A stretch of DNA of 64,000 nucleotides, from positions 124,001 through 188,000 of the forward strand of contig NZ_JBBEWR010000001.1 of NCBI RefSeq assembly GCF_037646345.1. Reading direction: 5' to 3'. Shown here piece after piece: positions 34,007 to 42,976 of the stretch; the first letter of the stretch is position 1; each line of letters begins with the position of its first letter. The notes beneath the pieces are model-generated. The model did no database searches. It was not told the origin of the DNA and saw only the letters and a program-made list of their open reading frames with translations. A program made the translations under genes and the position numbers. The stretch is from Ascidiimonas aurantiaca. GTDB taxonomy: Bacteria > Bacteroidota > Bacteroidia > Flavobacteriales > Flavobacteriaceae.

Positions 34007-34570
34007 TTATTGTACACTTACACTAAAGGTTTGTGCAACATCTGTTTCACCCCCGGCATTGGTAATATCTCCTTCAGATACGCCTGCGGCATCTTTATTG
34101 AGGTCATGCCTTAAAGTTACCAGTATGGTGCCCACTCCCGCATCTCCGGTAGCAAGGGTGAAGGAGAGCCCAAGAGGATTATCATCATCGTCAAAATCTA
34201 AATAGGTTGTTTCGCCTAAAGACCCGGTGGTCGTAAAGAAAAACTGATGCTCATCATCTTCTTCTCTTATTTCCAGGGTGACATTTTCAGTAGGGGTAAC
34301 CGTTTGATTCAAAACTGTGATGGTTCCTGTATAGGTGGTATTTGCCTGAAAAACACCGGTTATGGTAATTTCGGGTGTATCGGGACCATCTGTACCATCA
34401 AGGTCTTCACTTTCAAGGGTAACGTCTTCAACGCCTTCTGCCTCGAAAACGATACTAAGATTGGTTATCACCTCTTTGTCGTTTACAGGATCCGGATTGT
34501 CGTCGTCTGAGCACGAAGTGAATAAAAGTGCTGTAACGGCTAGCATGGATAAAAATCTGGTTTTTTTCAT
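34007..34570 (-). CDS. Lipoprotein of the TonB receptor operon
   Basis: 187 residues with a lipobox (ALLFTSCSDDDN). The rest is acidic and rich in Thr, Asp and Glu, with Ig-like strand patterns (TITGVFQANTTYTGTITVLNQ). Relatives are often named 'type 1 periplasmic binding fold' in databases, a label I cannot confirm from sequence. It starts 22 bp behind the TonB receptor stop and is probably its surface or periplasmic partner. The acidic, His-poor nature does not reveal a ligand. Confidence 0.75.
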   Translation of the reverse strand: MKKTRFLSMLAVTALLFTSCSDDDNPDPVNDKEVITNLSIVFEAEGVEDVTLESEDLDGTDGPDTPEITITGVFQANTTYTGTITVLNQTVTPTENVTLEIREEDDEHQFFFTTTGSLGETTYLDFDDDDNPLGLSFTLATGDAGVGTILVTLRHDLNKDAAGVSEGDITNAGGETDVAQTFSVSVQ

Positions 34571-34591
34571 AGTCTTACTACTTTTTTAGGA

Positions 34592-36997
34592 TTAATAATT
34601 AAATTTAAGTTGAATAATAAAGTTTCTCCCCAGTTCATCTGCGAAAAAGCGGAGACGGTTGAGATAATTTCTATAATTTTCGTTCATTATATTATTAACA
34701 ATAAGGCCCAATTCCATTTCATTGTTCCCAAAAAGCGGGAAGGTCATATCAACCGTTGCACCCAGAACATGAGCTGCGGGTGGTGCTGTATTGATCTCCA
34801 GCAATAGCTCTTCATTTTGCACTGGGGAAAAAACAGTAATATCATCCGGGGTTTCATTTTGCCTGAACATATAGTTGCTCTCAAGACCAACACGCAGGTT
34901 GTGCCATTTTTCCAAAGAGAAATACACTCTGTTATTAACAGTAGGAGCAGGCATATTGATTAAAGGAATATTCATAGATACGTCATTCCCTTTTACCAGT
35001 GAGAACCGGTGCTCTGTACGCCAGTTTTTGTGCCAGTTCACAAAAGTACTGGCATCAACGCCTAACAATCGGGCATTGGTTTGCCTGAATTCCCATACCG
35101 GGAAAGCACCTCTTAAGGTGAATGTTACATCGGTGGGTTCTAAAAGAACGAAATCTGAAATAAAATTAGCATAAGGAGCAATTTCCCAGCCCCATTTGGT
35201 ATTTTCCTTAGAAATGGCCACTGCCAGCTTATGCGAAGTTTCCTGCTGTATTCTTAGGTCACCTAACTCTATTCGTGCAGCCGAATGGTGAAGACCATCA
35301 CTAAAAAGTTCTGCAGGGTTAGGCGCTCTTTGTGAAAGGGCATAATTAAATCGCCACTCGGTTTTGTTTTGTGATGTGTATTGTAATCCTGTAGTAAAAG
35401 ACAGATTATGATAATCAAACACCGGATTCGTAAGTAACTGAGAAACGTCATTACGCTCTTCAATTACAATATCGCCAAAGTCTTCCTGATAGCCGCGTTC
35501 TTCCCATCGGGAGCTTAGATAAAACTTTTTGGCGTCTATGCGGTTAAAGTCATAACGCACACCGGCATCTACGATAAAATTATCTGAAAAGTTATAGTTA
35601 CCGGTTACAAAGATACCCGCATCAAATCGGTCATAATCCGGGATCAGTCTGCGCACTTCGGTAGCCGGATCAGGAAAGTTATTCTGATATCGCAACATGA
35701 TCCCGGTATTAATTTTATAGTTCCTATTGGCATCCCACGTAAAGTCGGAGCTCAGTGTGTGTGTAGTAAGTTCCAGGTCTATGGCAGGTTTGTTTCGATC
35801 GTCACCAATTCTTATATCAAACTCAAGCCTTTGATTTACCTGAAAATCGTATTGGGTGGTCCATTTTCCAAGACCTTCAAATCTTTTAAAATATCGCAAT
35901 CTCGCTAAATGATGGGTCACATCCTGACGGGGAACATCAATTTTATATGTAAAATCATCTACTACAAGAGGCTGCGGACTATTTATAGCACGAATTAGAT
36001 CGTCCACATTCCCTATGTGTGAAGCACGTAGTACTCCTATTTCTGCAGTGTAAAATGAATAATACAGATCCCAGCCATATGTGAATTTATTGATACCAGC
36101 ATTTAAAGAGAAGCCTTTTTCTGAAACACCGGTATTGGAAAGTACGTAGTCCGGTGCTTCAAAGTCACCAAATCGTTTAATACTTCCCTGGCCTTTTACA
36201 TACCATCCGCTGCTAAAAGCTTTGGTGAGATCAGTGGTGAATGTACTTCCACGGCCATTAGAAGCTAAAGAAGTAATGGTTTTTCCGTATAAAGTATCTT
36301 TTACAGGGGTTTTTCCAGTTTCTGCAATAATTACGCCTCCAATGGCATCACCCCCATATTGCAAAGCGGCCGCACCCTTAACTACTGTTAACGAACCTAT
36401 GGCATTCACATCCATATTGGGAGCGTGTTCATCTCCCCATTCCATATCCTGCATGCGTACGCCATTGTTTATAATAAGCACCCTGCTGCCGTTAAGTCCT
36501 TGAATAACAGGCTTTACAATAGCTGCTCCTGTGTTAAGCGAAGATACACCGGTTATTTCCTTTAGAGCATCTCCAAGAGTGGCAGTACTGTACCGTTCCA
36601 GAATTTCCTGAGATAGGGTAGTTTCCTGAGAAGATGAGGTTTTATCTTTCACGGCCTTGCCAGTTACTTTTACCTCATCCAGTTCTTCCAGATGATGTTC
36701 CAGTGTAAGTTTTTGTTTTGTATTTCCGGAAATATTAACCGTCATAATTAGAGTTCTGCATTCGGGATGCGATATTTCAATTTCGTAATATTGATCGCAA
36801 AGTCCTGTGATCCTGAATTTTCCTTTTTGATCTGTTTTTACTTTTTTATTAGTATTTAAGATCCAGATCGTAGCTTCTGCGAGAGGAGTACCATCGTGAA
36901 AATCAATTACCTCTCCTTCAAGAGTACTTACACATGTTTGCGAACGTAGTTGTATAACACCTGTCATTATTAAAAAGACAGCGAGTAAATGCTTCAT
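34592..36997 (-). CDS. TonB-dependent outer-membrane receptor, possible metal importer
   Basis: 801 residues. A signal peptide is followed by a carboxypeptidase-regulatory-like beta-sandwich (about 25-100), a plug domain (about 120-230, EILERYSTATLGDALKEITGV and GSRVLIINNGVRMQDMEWGDEHAP) and a 22-strand barrel ending in F-I-I-Q-L-K-F-N-Y. The plug segment with EHAPNMD resembles zinc/copper-type receptors (ZnuD-like) rather than the SusC sugar receptors, which it also differs from by length. The upstream His/Cys-rich secreted protein supports a metal ligand. The actual substrate is inferred, not seen. Confidence 0.85.
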   Translation of the reverse strand: MKHLLAVFLIMTGVIQLRSQTCVSTLEGEVIDFHDGTPLAEATIWILNTNKKVKTDQKGKFRITGLCDQYYEIEISHPECRTLIMTVNISGNTKQKLTLEHHLEELDEVKVTGKAVKDKTSSSQETTLSQEILERYSTATLGDALKEITGVSSLNTGAAIVKPVIQGLNGSRVLIINNGVRMQDMEWGDEHAPNMDVNAIGSLTVVKGAAALQYGGDAIGGVIIAETGKTPVKDTLYGKTITSLASNGRGSTFTTDLTKAFSSGWYVKGQGSIKRFGDFEAPDYVLSNTGVSEKGFSLNAGINKFTYGWDLYYSFYTAEIGVLRASHIGNVDDLIRAINSPQPLVVDDFTYKIDVPRQDVTHHLARLRYFKRFEGLGKWTTQYDFQVNQRLEFDIRIGDDRNKPAIDLELTTHTLSSDFTWDANRNYKINTGIMLRYQNNFPDPATEVRRLIPDYDRFDAGIFVTGNYNFSDNFIVDAGVRYDFNRIDAKKFYLSSRWEERGYQEDFGDIVIEERNDVSQLLTNPVFDYHNLSFTTGLQYTSQNKTEWRFNYALSQRAPNPAELFSDGLHHSAARIELGDLRIQQETSHKLAVAISKENTKWGWEIAPYANFISDFVLLEPTDVTFTLRGAFPVWEFRQTNARLLGVDASTFVNWHKNWRTEHRFSLVKGNDVSMNIPLINMPAPTVNNRVYFSLEKWHNLRVGLESNYMFRQNETPDDITVFSPVQNEELLLEINTAPPAAHVLGATVDMTFPLFGNNEMELGLIVNNIMNENYRNYLNRLRFFADELGRNFIIQLKFNY

Positions 36998-37067
36998 ACT
37001 AAAAATTTGCTGATAAAAATGATTACCTGTCCGGAAACCATTTCAAGATATTAAGAAGTATTCTTAA

Positions 37068-37373
37068 TTAGGTAAAAGAAGGTGGTGCTTTATTGAGAAA
37101 GCTAAAAGAAATATTTGAAACACAAAAAGGTGTTTGGTAGAAAATTTGTTTTTGAACTGCTACATTCAGATTGAATGGTACTTTAATTACCGGTATTTCT
37201 GAACCTAATGCAGGGGTAAGTGAATTTTGAACAGCATACTCGCAGTCGAAACAATGTTCAAGAGAAGTATGGTCATCAATCATATGAGAGAAACCATGAG
37301 AAGCCGCAACCTGGATTGAGAGAAACAATCCGAGGAAGAAAATACTTACTATATGTTTAAAACGCTTCTTCAT
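37068..37373 (-). CDS. Small secreted protein with His/Cys metal-site pattern
   Basis: 101 residues with a signal peptide (VSIFFLGLFLSIQVAAS). The mature N-terminus carries H26, H30, H35, H40, C41 and C44 (HGFSHMIDDHTSLEHCFDC), a spacing that could bind a transition metal; C84 is a further cysteine. It ends with APPSFT, an ending I recognise from similar small proteins preceding TonB receptors. It is the first gene of the operon with the receptor (70 bp) and the lipoprotein. A -10 box (TACGTTTG, 37382-37389, minus) lies only 9 bp before the start. Confidence 0.65.
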   Translation of the reverse strand: MKKRFKHIVSIFFLGLFLSIQVAASHGFSHMIDDHTSLEHCFDCEYAVQNSLTPALGSEIPVIKVPFNLNVAVQKQIFYQTPFCVSNISFSFLNKAPPSFT

Positions 37374-37381
37374 TTTGCTAA

Positions 37382-37389
37382 CAAACGTA
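37382..37389 (-). promoter_or_regulatory. -10 box of the TonB receptor operon
   Basis: TACGTTTG on the minus strand fits TAnnTTTG. The sequence upstream (37399-37416) contains a short imperfect dyad, TAAC-6-GTTA, in a place suited to a regulator. Confidence 0.4.
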
Positions 37390-37438
37390 TCAATTAAAAT
37401 GTAACGATACTGTTAATAAAAGCCTAAAGTTAATGATT

Positions 37439-37972
37439 TTATTTGAAAAGAAAAGCAAATCCTATTCGAGATAACATCTTTTTTTCAAAATCCCAGAAAA
37501 ACCGAAACTGACCGAAAAAAAATGCAAATACAATAAGTAATATCTGATAAACCGGGAAAATCACCAAAAGCCTTATAATCCAGTACATCAGAGACCAATA
37601 CCATTCGCTGTCAAAAATAGAACGTTCAAACCCAAACGCATGTAATATAGGTCCGGAAATTCTTGCTGAAGCGGAACCGGTAACGGCAAAAACCAGAAAT
37701 ACAGCTATGAATTCCCAACGATACTGAACAGCCCATCTTTTCTTGAGCTTTGCAAAACACCAGAGGGAAATTTTTACAATACTATAAAATACTAAAAGGG
37801 TGGTGCCGCTAAGCAGGAAGTACTCTAAAAGGGTATTGTCTATGTGTGAAAACAGAGAGATTACTTTTTTTGCAATGAGGAACCCGGTTGCGAGGGAAGA
37901 AAGTATTCCTAAAACCGGAAACAATAATTGCCAGTTTTGCGTGATTTCCCATTGTTCTTTAAACCTTTTCAT
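37439..37972 (-). CDS. DUF6787 family membrane protein
   Basis: 177 residues from ATG 37972 (MKRFKEQWEI, the usual family start; an upstream start would add 16 poorly conserved residues). Four membrane segments are visible: about 18-34, 46-66, 85-105 and 130-150. It matches the Bacteroidota DUF6787 family, function unknown. It follows the DUF6146 gene by 31 bp. Confidence 0.75.
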   Translation of the reverse strand: MKRFKEQWEITQNWQLLFPVLGILSSLATGFLIAKKVISLFSHIDNTLLEYFLLSGTTLLVFYSIVKISLWCFAKLKKRWAVQYRWEFIAVFLVFAVTGSASARISGPILHAFGFERSIFDSEWYWSLMYWIIRLLVIFPVYQILLIVFAFFFGQFRFFWDFEKKMLSRIGFAFLFK

Positions 37973-38003
37973 GCCATTTATAAATGGGTGCAAAGATAAA
38001 TAT

Positions 38004-38447
38004 TTAAATTCTGGGAACAAATACGGTTAACCGTTGGTTATACTTTCTCTGGAAGTAAATAAAATAATAATATAGCTGGTAATTCACTTCATAGCCATAA
38101 TCAATAGAAGGGTTATAATCAATAGGTAATAAATAAAGATTAGGATCAAAAACCTGGGGTTGCATGACTCTGTTGTTCCACTCAAGTACTAAAAGACGAT
38201 TACGGGCCTCTAAAAACTTTTGTGAATAATGCCCGCGCGGAAAAGCGATACTATTTAACCAAAAATAGAATCCGGGTTCTATAATAACTATTTCATATTC
38301 AAGGCTATCATTGGTAATGCGTATGGTATCGTTTTGCTTCTGATTAAAAGCATCCCGTTCTTTATCACTAATGGTACTTGAAGTTTTGCCGGTAGCGCAG
38401 CCTGCAACCATTGCTATTAAAACTATTGCCCAGAAAATACTCCTCAT
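38004..38447 (-). CDS. DUF6146 family lipoprotein
   Basis: 147 residues with a lipobox (IAMVAGCATG). The segment YEIVIIEPGFYFWLNSIAFPRGHYS and the aromatic end VNYQLYYYFIYFQRKYNQRLTVF are the DUF6146 hallmark. It is likely an outer- or inner-membrane lipoprotein, function unknown. It precedes DUF6787, an order I recall as common in Flavobacteriaceae. Confidence 0.78.
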   Translation of the reverse strand: MRSIFWAIVLIAMVAGCATGKTSSTISDKERDAFNQKQNDTIRITNDSLEYEIVIIEPGFYFWLNSIAFPRGHYSQKFLEARNRLLVLEWNNRVMQPQVFDPNLYLLPIDYNPSIDYGYEVNYQLYYYFIYFQRKYNQRLTVFVPRI

Positions 38448-38539
38448 AGTTTTAAAGATACAAAAAATCCGGGGTTTTACAGAGGGGTCTTACTGCTTTT
38501 ATTCCCGCATTTGTATAATTTTGACAAAGGCTTACCGGG

Positions 38540-39172
38540 TTATTTGCCCAGTAAATTACCTAAAAGGCCACCAAGCCCTCCTTTTTGCTTTCTGTTTCCC
38601 AGAACCATTCCGGCTACGTCGTCTAAAACGCTTCCGTCACCGTCTGCATCAATCAACGATTCTATAAGGCTTTGATTTTGTTTGGGCTGTCCTCCCAGCA
38701 TACTTCCGAGTAATGTGTTAAGCCCCTGAGAGTCATTAACCTGGCTTTGTCGTGTTTGTTTGCCAAGAAACCCCATAATAATAGGTGCGGCTACTTTTAA
38801 TATTTGCGCAATGGTACCTGCGTCAATACCCGTTTTCTTACTTAAGGTATTTTCAACATTGGTTTGTTTGCTACCCAGCAGGTGTCCCAGAATGCCTTCT
38901 CCGTCTTTTATAACACCATCATCTACACCTCCCTGAAAAAATCCGCTAAGATTATCCAGTACACTCCCGTCATGTTTAGAATTGAGCGCACTCATGAGTC
39001 CCTGCGCACCTTCGGGGGTTTGAATATTTTTTTTCATGGCACCGGTAAGTAAGGGGAGTGCCATATCGAGTACCTGGGTAGTATTGCTTTTCGATACGCC
39101 TGCCTGCCGGCTTATTCCGTTAATGAGTTCTTTTCCCTGACTGCTGTTTAGAAGTTCGAGTAATCCTGACAT
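38540..39172 (-). CDS. DUF937 domain protein
   Basis: 210 residues from ATG 39172 (MSGLLELLNSSQGKELINGI, the standard start). It is built of short helical repeats with LPLLTGAMKKN and VAAPIIMGFLGKQ, typical of DUF937. An Asp-rich loop, DADGDGSVLDDVAG, looks like a dockerin/EF-hand-style calcium site. Function unknown. The C-terminus is Gly-rich. It lies between serA and DUF6146, with a serA terminator in front. Confidence 0.8.
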   Translation of the reverse strand: MSGLLELLNSSQGKELINGISRQAGVSKSNTTQVLDMALPLLTGAMKKNIQTPEGAQGLMSALNSKHDGSVLDNLSGFFQGGVDDGVIKDGEGILGHLLGSKQTNVENTLSKKTGIDAGTIAQILKVAAPIIMGFLGKQTRQSQVNDSQGLNTLLGSMLGGQPKQNQSLIESLIDADGDGSVLDDVAGMVLGNRKQKGGLGGLLGNLLGK

Positions 39173-39211
39173 GGTATTAGGTTTTAGTTTTTTATACCTG
39201 TCAAGATACAA

Positions 39212-39243
39212 AAAAGCCCTTTAAAACATACTAAAGGGCTTTT
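39212..39243 (-). terminator. Terminator behind serA
   Basis: AAAAGCCCTTTA (39212-39223) pairs with TAAAGGGCTTTT (39232-39243); on the minus strand it is followed by Ts. Confidence 0.75.
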
Positions 39244-39253
39244 GAAGGTTTTT

Positions 39254-40216
39254 TTAAACAGATGCTGTTTTAAGTAAGCTAATAATCTGATCTGCCAGTT
39301 CTGTACCAATACGGTTTTGTGCCTCACCGGTGGCAGCACCTATGTGAGGAGTAAGCGATATTTTAGGGTTCATGAGTACTTTGATCGCCGGTGTTGGCTC
39401 GTTTTCAAAAGTATCAAGGCCTGCAAAACCCAACTTTCCGCTATCTAAAGCTTCTACAAGGGCTTCTTCATCAATGACACCACCTCTCGCAGCATTTATA
39501 ATACCGGCTCCGTCTTTCATGATCTCTATTTCTTTTTTGCCAATTAGATATTCTTTTTGTGCGGGAACATGCAGAGTGATGAAGTCGGAATGACGAAGTA
39601 TCTGGTCCACAGGTTCAGTTTCAATATCTATTTTTATGGTCTGACCGTTGTAGAATTCAAGCTCTATTTCTGCTTTCCCGATGGTAGTATCAGAAGCGAT
39701 CACTTTCATACCAATACCCAGGGCAATTTTAGCAACTTCGCGACCAATCCTTCCAAATCCTATGATCCCAAGGGTTTTTCCTCTGAGTTCGGTACCGCCG
39801 GCATACATTTTCTTTAACTGGCCAAACTTACTTTCCCCTTCAAGAGGCATGTTTCTGTTAGCGTCATGAAGAAAACGTACACAGCCATATAAATGTGCAA
39901 ATACAAGTTCAGCTACAGATGCGGAAGATGCTGCAGGGGTATTAATTACATGAATACCTTTGCTCTTTGCATAATCTACATCAATATTGTCCATACCTAC
40001 TCCCCCTCTTCCAATAACTTTAAGAGAAGGGCAGGCATCTATAGTATCTTTACGCACTTTTGTAGCAGATCTTACCAGTAAGACATCTATTTCATGCTCA
40101 TTCATGTAGTTTATAAGCTGCTCCTGAGCTACTTTGGTAGTTATTACTTCAAAACCTTCTTTTTCCAGGGCTTCAATCCCGGATTTTGAGATCCCGTCAT
40201 TTGCTAATACTTTCAT
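39254..40216 (-). CDS. serA: D-3-phosphoglycerate dehydrogenase, short form
   Basis: 320 residues, a D-2-hydroxyacid dehydrogenase with NAD-binding GIIGFGRIGREVA (about 150-163), catalytic arginine in INAARGGVIDEEAL and histidine in LTPHIGAAT. It oxidises 3-phosphoglycerate to phosphohydroxypyruvate, the first step of serine synthesis. It lacks the C-terminal ACT domain of longer SerA proteins, so serine feedback may differ. A stretch between the second NAD-binding strands (AEIELEFYNGQTIKIDIETE) is longer than usual. It lies 41 bp behind serC. Confidence 0.9.
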   Translation of the reverse strand: MKVLANDGISKSGIEALEKEGFEVITTKVAQEQLINYMNEHEIDVLLVRSATKVRKDTIDACPSLKVIGRGGVGMDNIDVDYAKSKGIHVINTPAASSASVAELVFAHLYGCVRFLHDANRNMPLEGESKFGQLKKMYAGGTELRGKTLGIIGFGRIGREVAKIALGIGMKVIASDTTIGKAEIELEFYNGQTIKIDIETEPVDQILRHSDFITLHVPAQKEYLIGKKEIEIMKDGAGIINAARGGVIDEEALVEALDSGKLGFAGLDTFENEPTPAIKVLMNPKISLTPHIGAATGEAQNRIGTELADQIISLLKTASV

Positions 40217-40257
40217 GTTGTCTTAATTTTCTTTTAAGGGGGTGTTCCCCGGTAGGT

Positions 40258-41322
40258 TTACGCTTTTCTTTCAAATTCTTTCATTACTTCTACAAGTACT
40301 TTAACACTTTCCAGCGGGAGAGCGTTATACATGGAAGCCCTATAGCCCCCTACACTGCGATGACCATTGAGCCCGTTTATACGTGCCTCTTTCCACATGG
40401 CATTAAATCTTTCGGCATGACTTTCATCTGTCAGGTTAAAAGTAGCATTCATATGGCTTCGGTCTTCTACAGCTGCAAAACCTTTAAAAAATGGGTTTCT
40501 GTCAATTTCGTTATACAGCAGAGATGCTTTTTCATTATTTATTTTTTCTATAGCCTTAATTCCGCCCAGGTCCCTGAGCCATTCTAAGGTAAGCATGCAT
40601 ACGTACACTGAAAAAACCGCGGGGGTATTAAACATACTGTCTTTTTTTATGTGCGTACGGTAATCCAGCATAGTAGGAATAGGCCTGCTTACTTTTCCTA
40701 AAATATCTTCTTTAACTACTACCAGTGTTGTTCCTGCCGGCCCCATGTTTTTCTGGGCCCCTGCATAAATAAGGTCAAACTTCGAAAAATCAAGTTCCCT
40801 TGAAAAAATATCAGAACTCATATCGCATACCAGAGTTGCCGGTGTGTTGGGGAAAGACTTCATCTGGGTACCAAATATGGTATTGTTGGAAGTACAATGA
40901 AAATAATCTGAGTCTTCAGGAATACTGTAATCTTTAGGAATATAATTATAATTCTTATCTTTAGATGATGCTGTTACGATTACTTCTCCAAACAGTTTAG
41001 CTTCTTTAATAGCATTGGAAGCCCATGTTCCGGTGTCCAGATACGAAGCTTTTTTTTCCAGTAGATTATAAGCTACCATTACAAACTCCAGGCTCGCGCC
41101 ACCCTGTAAAAATAAGGCCTGATACCCTTTGCCTTCTAGCCCCATGAGCTCGAGGGCCAGGTTTCGGGCATTATCCATTACTTCTACAAAATTTTTATCC
41201 CGGTGGGAGATCTCTAATAGTGAGAGGTCCATTCCGTTAAAATTAAGAACAGCCTGTGATGCTTTCTCAAAAACGTTTTCCGGTAAAATACAGGGGCCTG
41301 CACTGAAATTGTGTTTTTTCAT
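40258..41322 (-). CDS. serC: Phosphoserine aminotransferase
   Basis: 354 residues. The Schiff-base lysine is in YAGAQKNMGPAGTTLV, and the N-terminal NFSAGPCILPENV and C-terminal GHRSVGGYRASMYNALP are diagnostic of SerC. It makes phosphoserine from phosphohydroxypyruvate and glutamate. The gene forms an operon with serA. Phosphoserine could also feed other serine-derived products. Confidence 0.95.
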   Translation of the reverse strand: MKKHNFSAGPCILPENVFEKASQAVLNFNGMDLSLLEISHRDKNFVEVMDNARNLALELMGLEGKGYQALFLQGGASLEFVMVAYNLLEKKASYLDTGTWASNAIKEAKLFGEVIVTASSKDKNYNYIPKDYSIPEDSDYFHCTSNNTIFGTQMKSFPNTPATLVCDMSSDIFSRELDFSKFDLIYAGAQKNMGPAGTTLVVVKEDILGKVSRPIPTMLDYRTHIKKDSMFNTPAVFSVYVCMLTLEWLRDLGGIKAIEKINNEKASLLYNEIDRNPFFKGFAAVEDRSHMNATFNLTDESHAERFNAMWKEARINGLNGHRSVGGYRASMYNALPLESVKVLVEVMKEFERKA

Positions 41323-41404
41323 CAGTATTGTATTTGGTAGTTTTAAAGTTGCAAAGTTGCTAATTTCTAAGGGAATTATTGTTATGAAAACTATAATAAT
41401 TTGA

Positions 41405-42469
41405 TCAGATTTTTAACAAAAAATCAACAGTGTCCACACCATCTGCATATTCGTGTAAAGCCGGTCTTTGTGTTTTTCCAAACAAAACTTCATTTTCTAT
41501 GAACCCTTCAGAGACAATACATTGTAATTTATGTGCATCATCGGTGAGTTTCTTTTGAAGGATATTTTCCGAAGGATAGTACTCGTAAAAAACGGTTCCT
41601 ATGGGAGACGCATAAGCCATATTTTCCCGTAAGATCAGAAAGCCGTTATCTTTTATCTCAAAAAGGCTCATGAGGTAAACTGCTTTGTTGTAGTCATAGT
41701 TGTTCGCATATTTTTGAATATCAAGAATATCTTTAAAGGAGTACATGGCATTAAAAAACGGATCAAAATCGTATCCTTCAGGAATGAAAATTTTAGATAC
41801 ACTGCGGCACCCCAACCCAAAATACCTGAAAATATCCTCTCCCAGCCCTTGTAATTGTTCTGGTGTCTCCTTACCGGTTAGAACCGCCACAGAGTTGCGG
41901 TTCTTTCGTATAATATTAGGCTTTTTCCCAAAATAATATTCAAAATACCGGGAAGTATTATTGCTTCCCGTAGCTATTACGGCATCAAAACCGGAAAGTG
42001 TATCTTCGGTAAATAGAACTTTATCCTTAAAGAGAGGCGAAATATTTTCCAGATAGGCAGCTATAAAGGGCAGCAGGTGCCTGTCTGATGAAGATTGTTT
42101 CACTATAGCTTTATGACCTGTGATCAATACAGACAACAAATCATGAAAACCAACCAGCGGAATATTCCCTGCAGTGATTATGGCAATGGTTTTCCCTGCT
42201 CCAGAAGGAATTTTATAAGCGCCTAACCATTGTTCCAGTTTTTCGCGAGTTAGCAATGCACCCCAGTTGCTTAGCGCATGCAATACATTTTCACGGGTGA
42301 ACCACCCATTATGTGCCTCTGCTATCTGTATAGTTTGCATAAGTTTTTCTTCAAACGGCTCATACTTTAAGGTACTTTTAAGTGGAGTATCTGAATATTT
42401 ATTTGAAAACTGGCGAAAAAACTCTCCCAACCTAACAAAAATGGCGATGCGTTGCTCTAAATTACCCAT
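41405..42469 (-). CDS. LuxC-type acyl-CoA reductase
   Basis: 354 residues of the LuxC acyl-CoA reductase family. The likely catalytic cysteine is C222 in FGLGCRSVSKIFIP, and AIITAGNIPLVGFHDLL and KQSSSDRHL are conserved nucleotide-binding segments. LuxC reduces fatty acyl groups to aldehydes; outside luminous bacteria the physiological acyl chain is unknown. It lacks the LuxE and LuxD partners here. It is divergent from a ferredoxin gene and followed on the same strand by serC, 82 bp away. Confidence 0.8.
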   Translation of the reverse strand: MGNLEQRIAIFVRLGEFFRQFSNKYSDTPLKSTLKYEPFEEKLMQTIQIAEAHNGWFTRENVLHALSNWGALLTREKLEQWLGAYKIPSGAGKTIAIITAGNIPLVGFHDLLSVLITGHKAIVKQSSSDRHLLPFIAAYLENISPLFKDKVLFTEDTLSGFDAVIATGSNNTSRYFEYYFGKKPNIIRKNRNSVAVLTGKETPEQLQGLGEDIFRYFGLGCRSVSKIFIPEGYDFDPFFNAMYSFKDILDIQKYANNYDYNKAVYLMSLFEIKDNGFLILRENMAYASPIGTVFYEYYPSENILQKKLTDDAHKLQCIVSEGFIENEVLFGKTQRPALHEYADGVDTVDFLLKI

Positions 42470-42473
42470 TAGA

Positions 42474-42505
42474 TTTGTTTATGAATAAGTTGCGCTTTAT
42501 TTTTG
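42474..42505 (+). promoter_or_regulatory. Promoter of the ferredoxin gene
   Basis: TTTG (42474-42477), a 20-bp spacer and TATTTTTG (42498-42505) match the consensus well, 27 bp before the start at 42532. Confidence 0.7.
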
Positions 42506-42507
42506 TA

Positions 42508-42515
42508 CAAAAGTA
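42508..42515 (-). promoter_or_regulatory. -10 box of the acyl-CoA reductase gene
   Basis: TACTTTTG on the minus strand, only two bases from the ferredoxin -10 box and facing it. Its transcript would begin inside the ferredoxin promoter, so the two promoters overlap head-on. Confidence 0.5.
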
Positions 42516-42531
42516 AAAAGAAAAATGAGCT

Positions 42532-42882
42532 ATGGCAATCATTATAACAGACGAGTGTATTAATTGCGGGGCCTGCGAGCCAGAGTGCCCGAATACTGCC
42601 ATATATGAAGGGGCAGACGACTGGAGGTACAGCGATGGAACCTCATTAAAAGGCGATGTGGTATTGCCTAATGGAAAATCAGTAAATGCTGATGAGGCAC
42701 AGACACCCATATCAGATGAGTATTATTATATAGCTCCGGATAAATGTACCGAGTGCCAGGGATTCCATGATGAACCGCAATGTGCTGCGGTTTGTCCGGT
42801 AGATTGTTGCGTTCCCGATGACAGTCATGTCGAAACCGAAGAAGAACTTCTTGGCAAACAACAGTTCATGCATCCCGAATAG
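42532..42882 (+). CDS. 2x[4Fe-4S] ferredoxin, YfhL-type
   Basis: 116 residues. The first cluster motif has Cys at 9, 12, 15 and 19 (CINCGACEPECP), and the second has Cys at 72, 75, 84 and 88 with the longer 8-residue spacing typical of YfhL/Alvin ferredoxins, followed by two more Cys at 92-93. A 50-residue insert separates them. It should carry low-potential electrons in the cytosol. Its divergent neighbour is a LuxC-type reductase, and I recall this pair as common in Flavobacteria; a functional link is possible but unproved. Confidence 0.92.
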   Translation: MAIIITDECINCGACEPECPNTAIYEGADDWRYSDGTSLKGDVVLPNGKSVNADEAQTPISDEYYYIAPDKCTECQGFHDEPQCAAVCPVDCCVPDDSHVETEEELLGKQQFMHPE

Positions 42883-42896
42883 GGAAGGAAAAGTAT

Positions 42897-42927
42897 AAAA
42901 AAGCCGGATCGTTTTCCGGCTTTTTTT
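42897..42927 (+). terminator. Terminator of the ferredoxin gene
   Basis: AAGCCGGA pairs with TCCGGCTT (stem 42901-42922) and is followed by a T-run. Confidence 0.8.
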
Positions 42928-42976
42928 ATGTCTATTTTTTGAGGGGTGTTTAAAAGGTTTTTATAAGGCAAATCAT

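Noticed and set aside
37399..37416. A Zur box before the metal-receptor operon.
   Set aside because: Only a short imperfect dyad is present; it is too weak to name a regulator.
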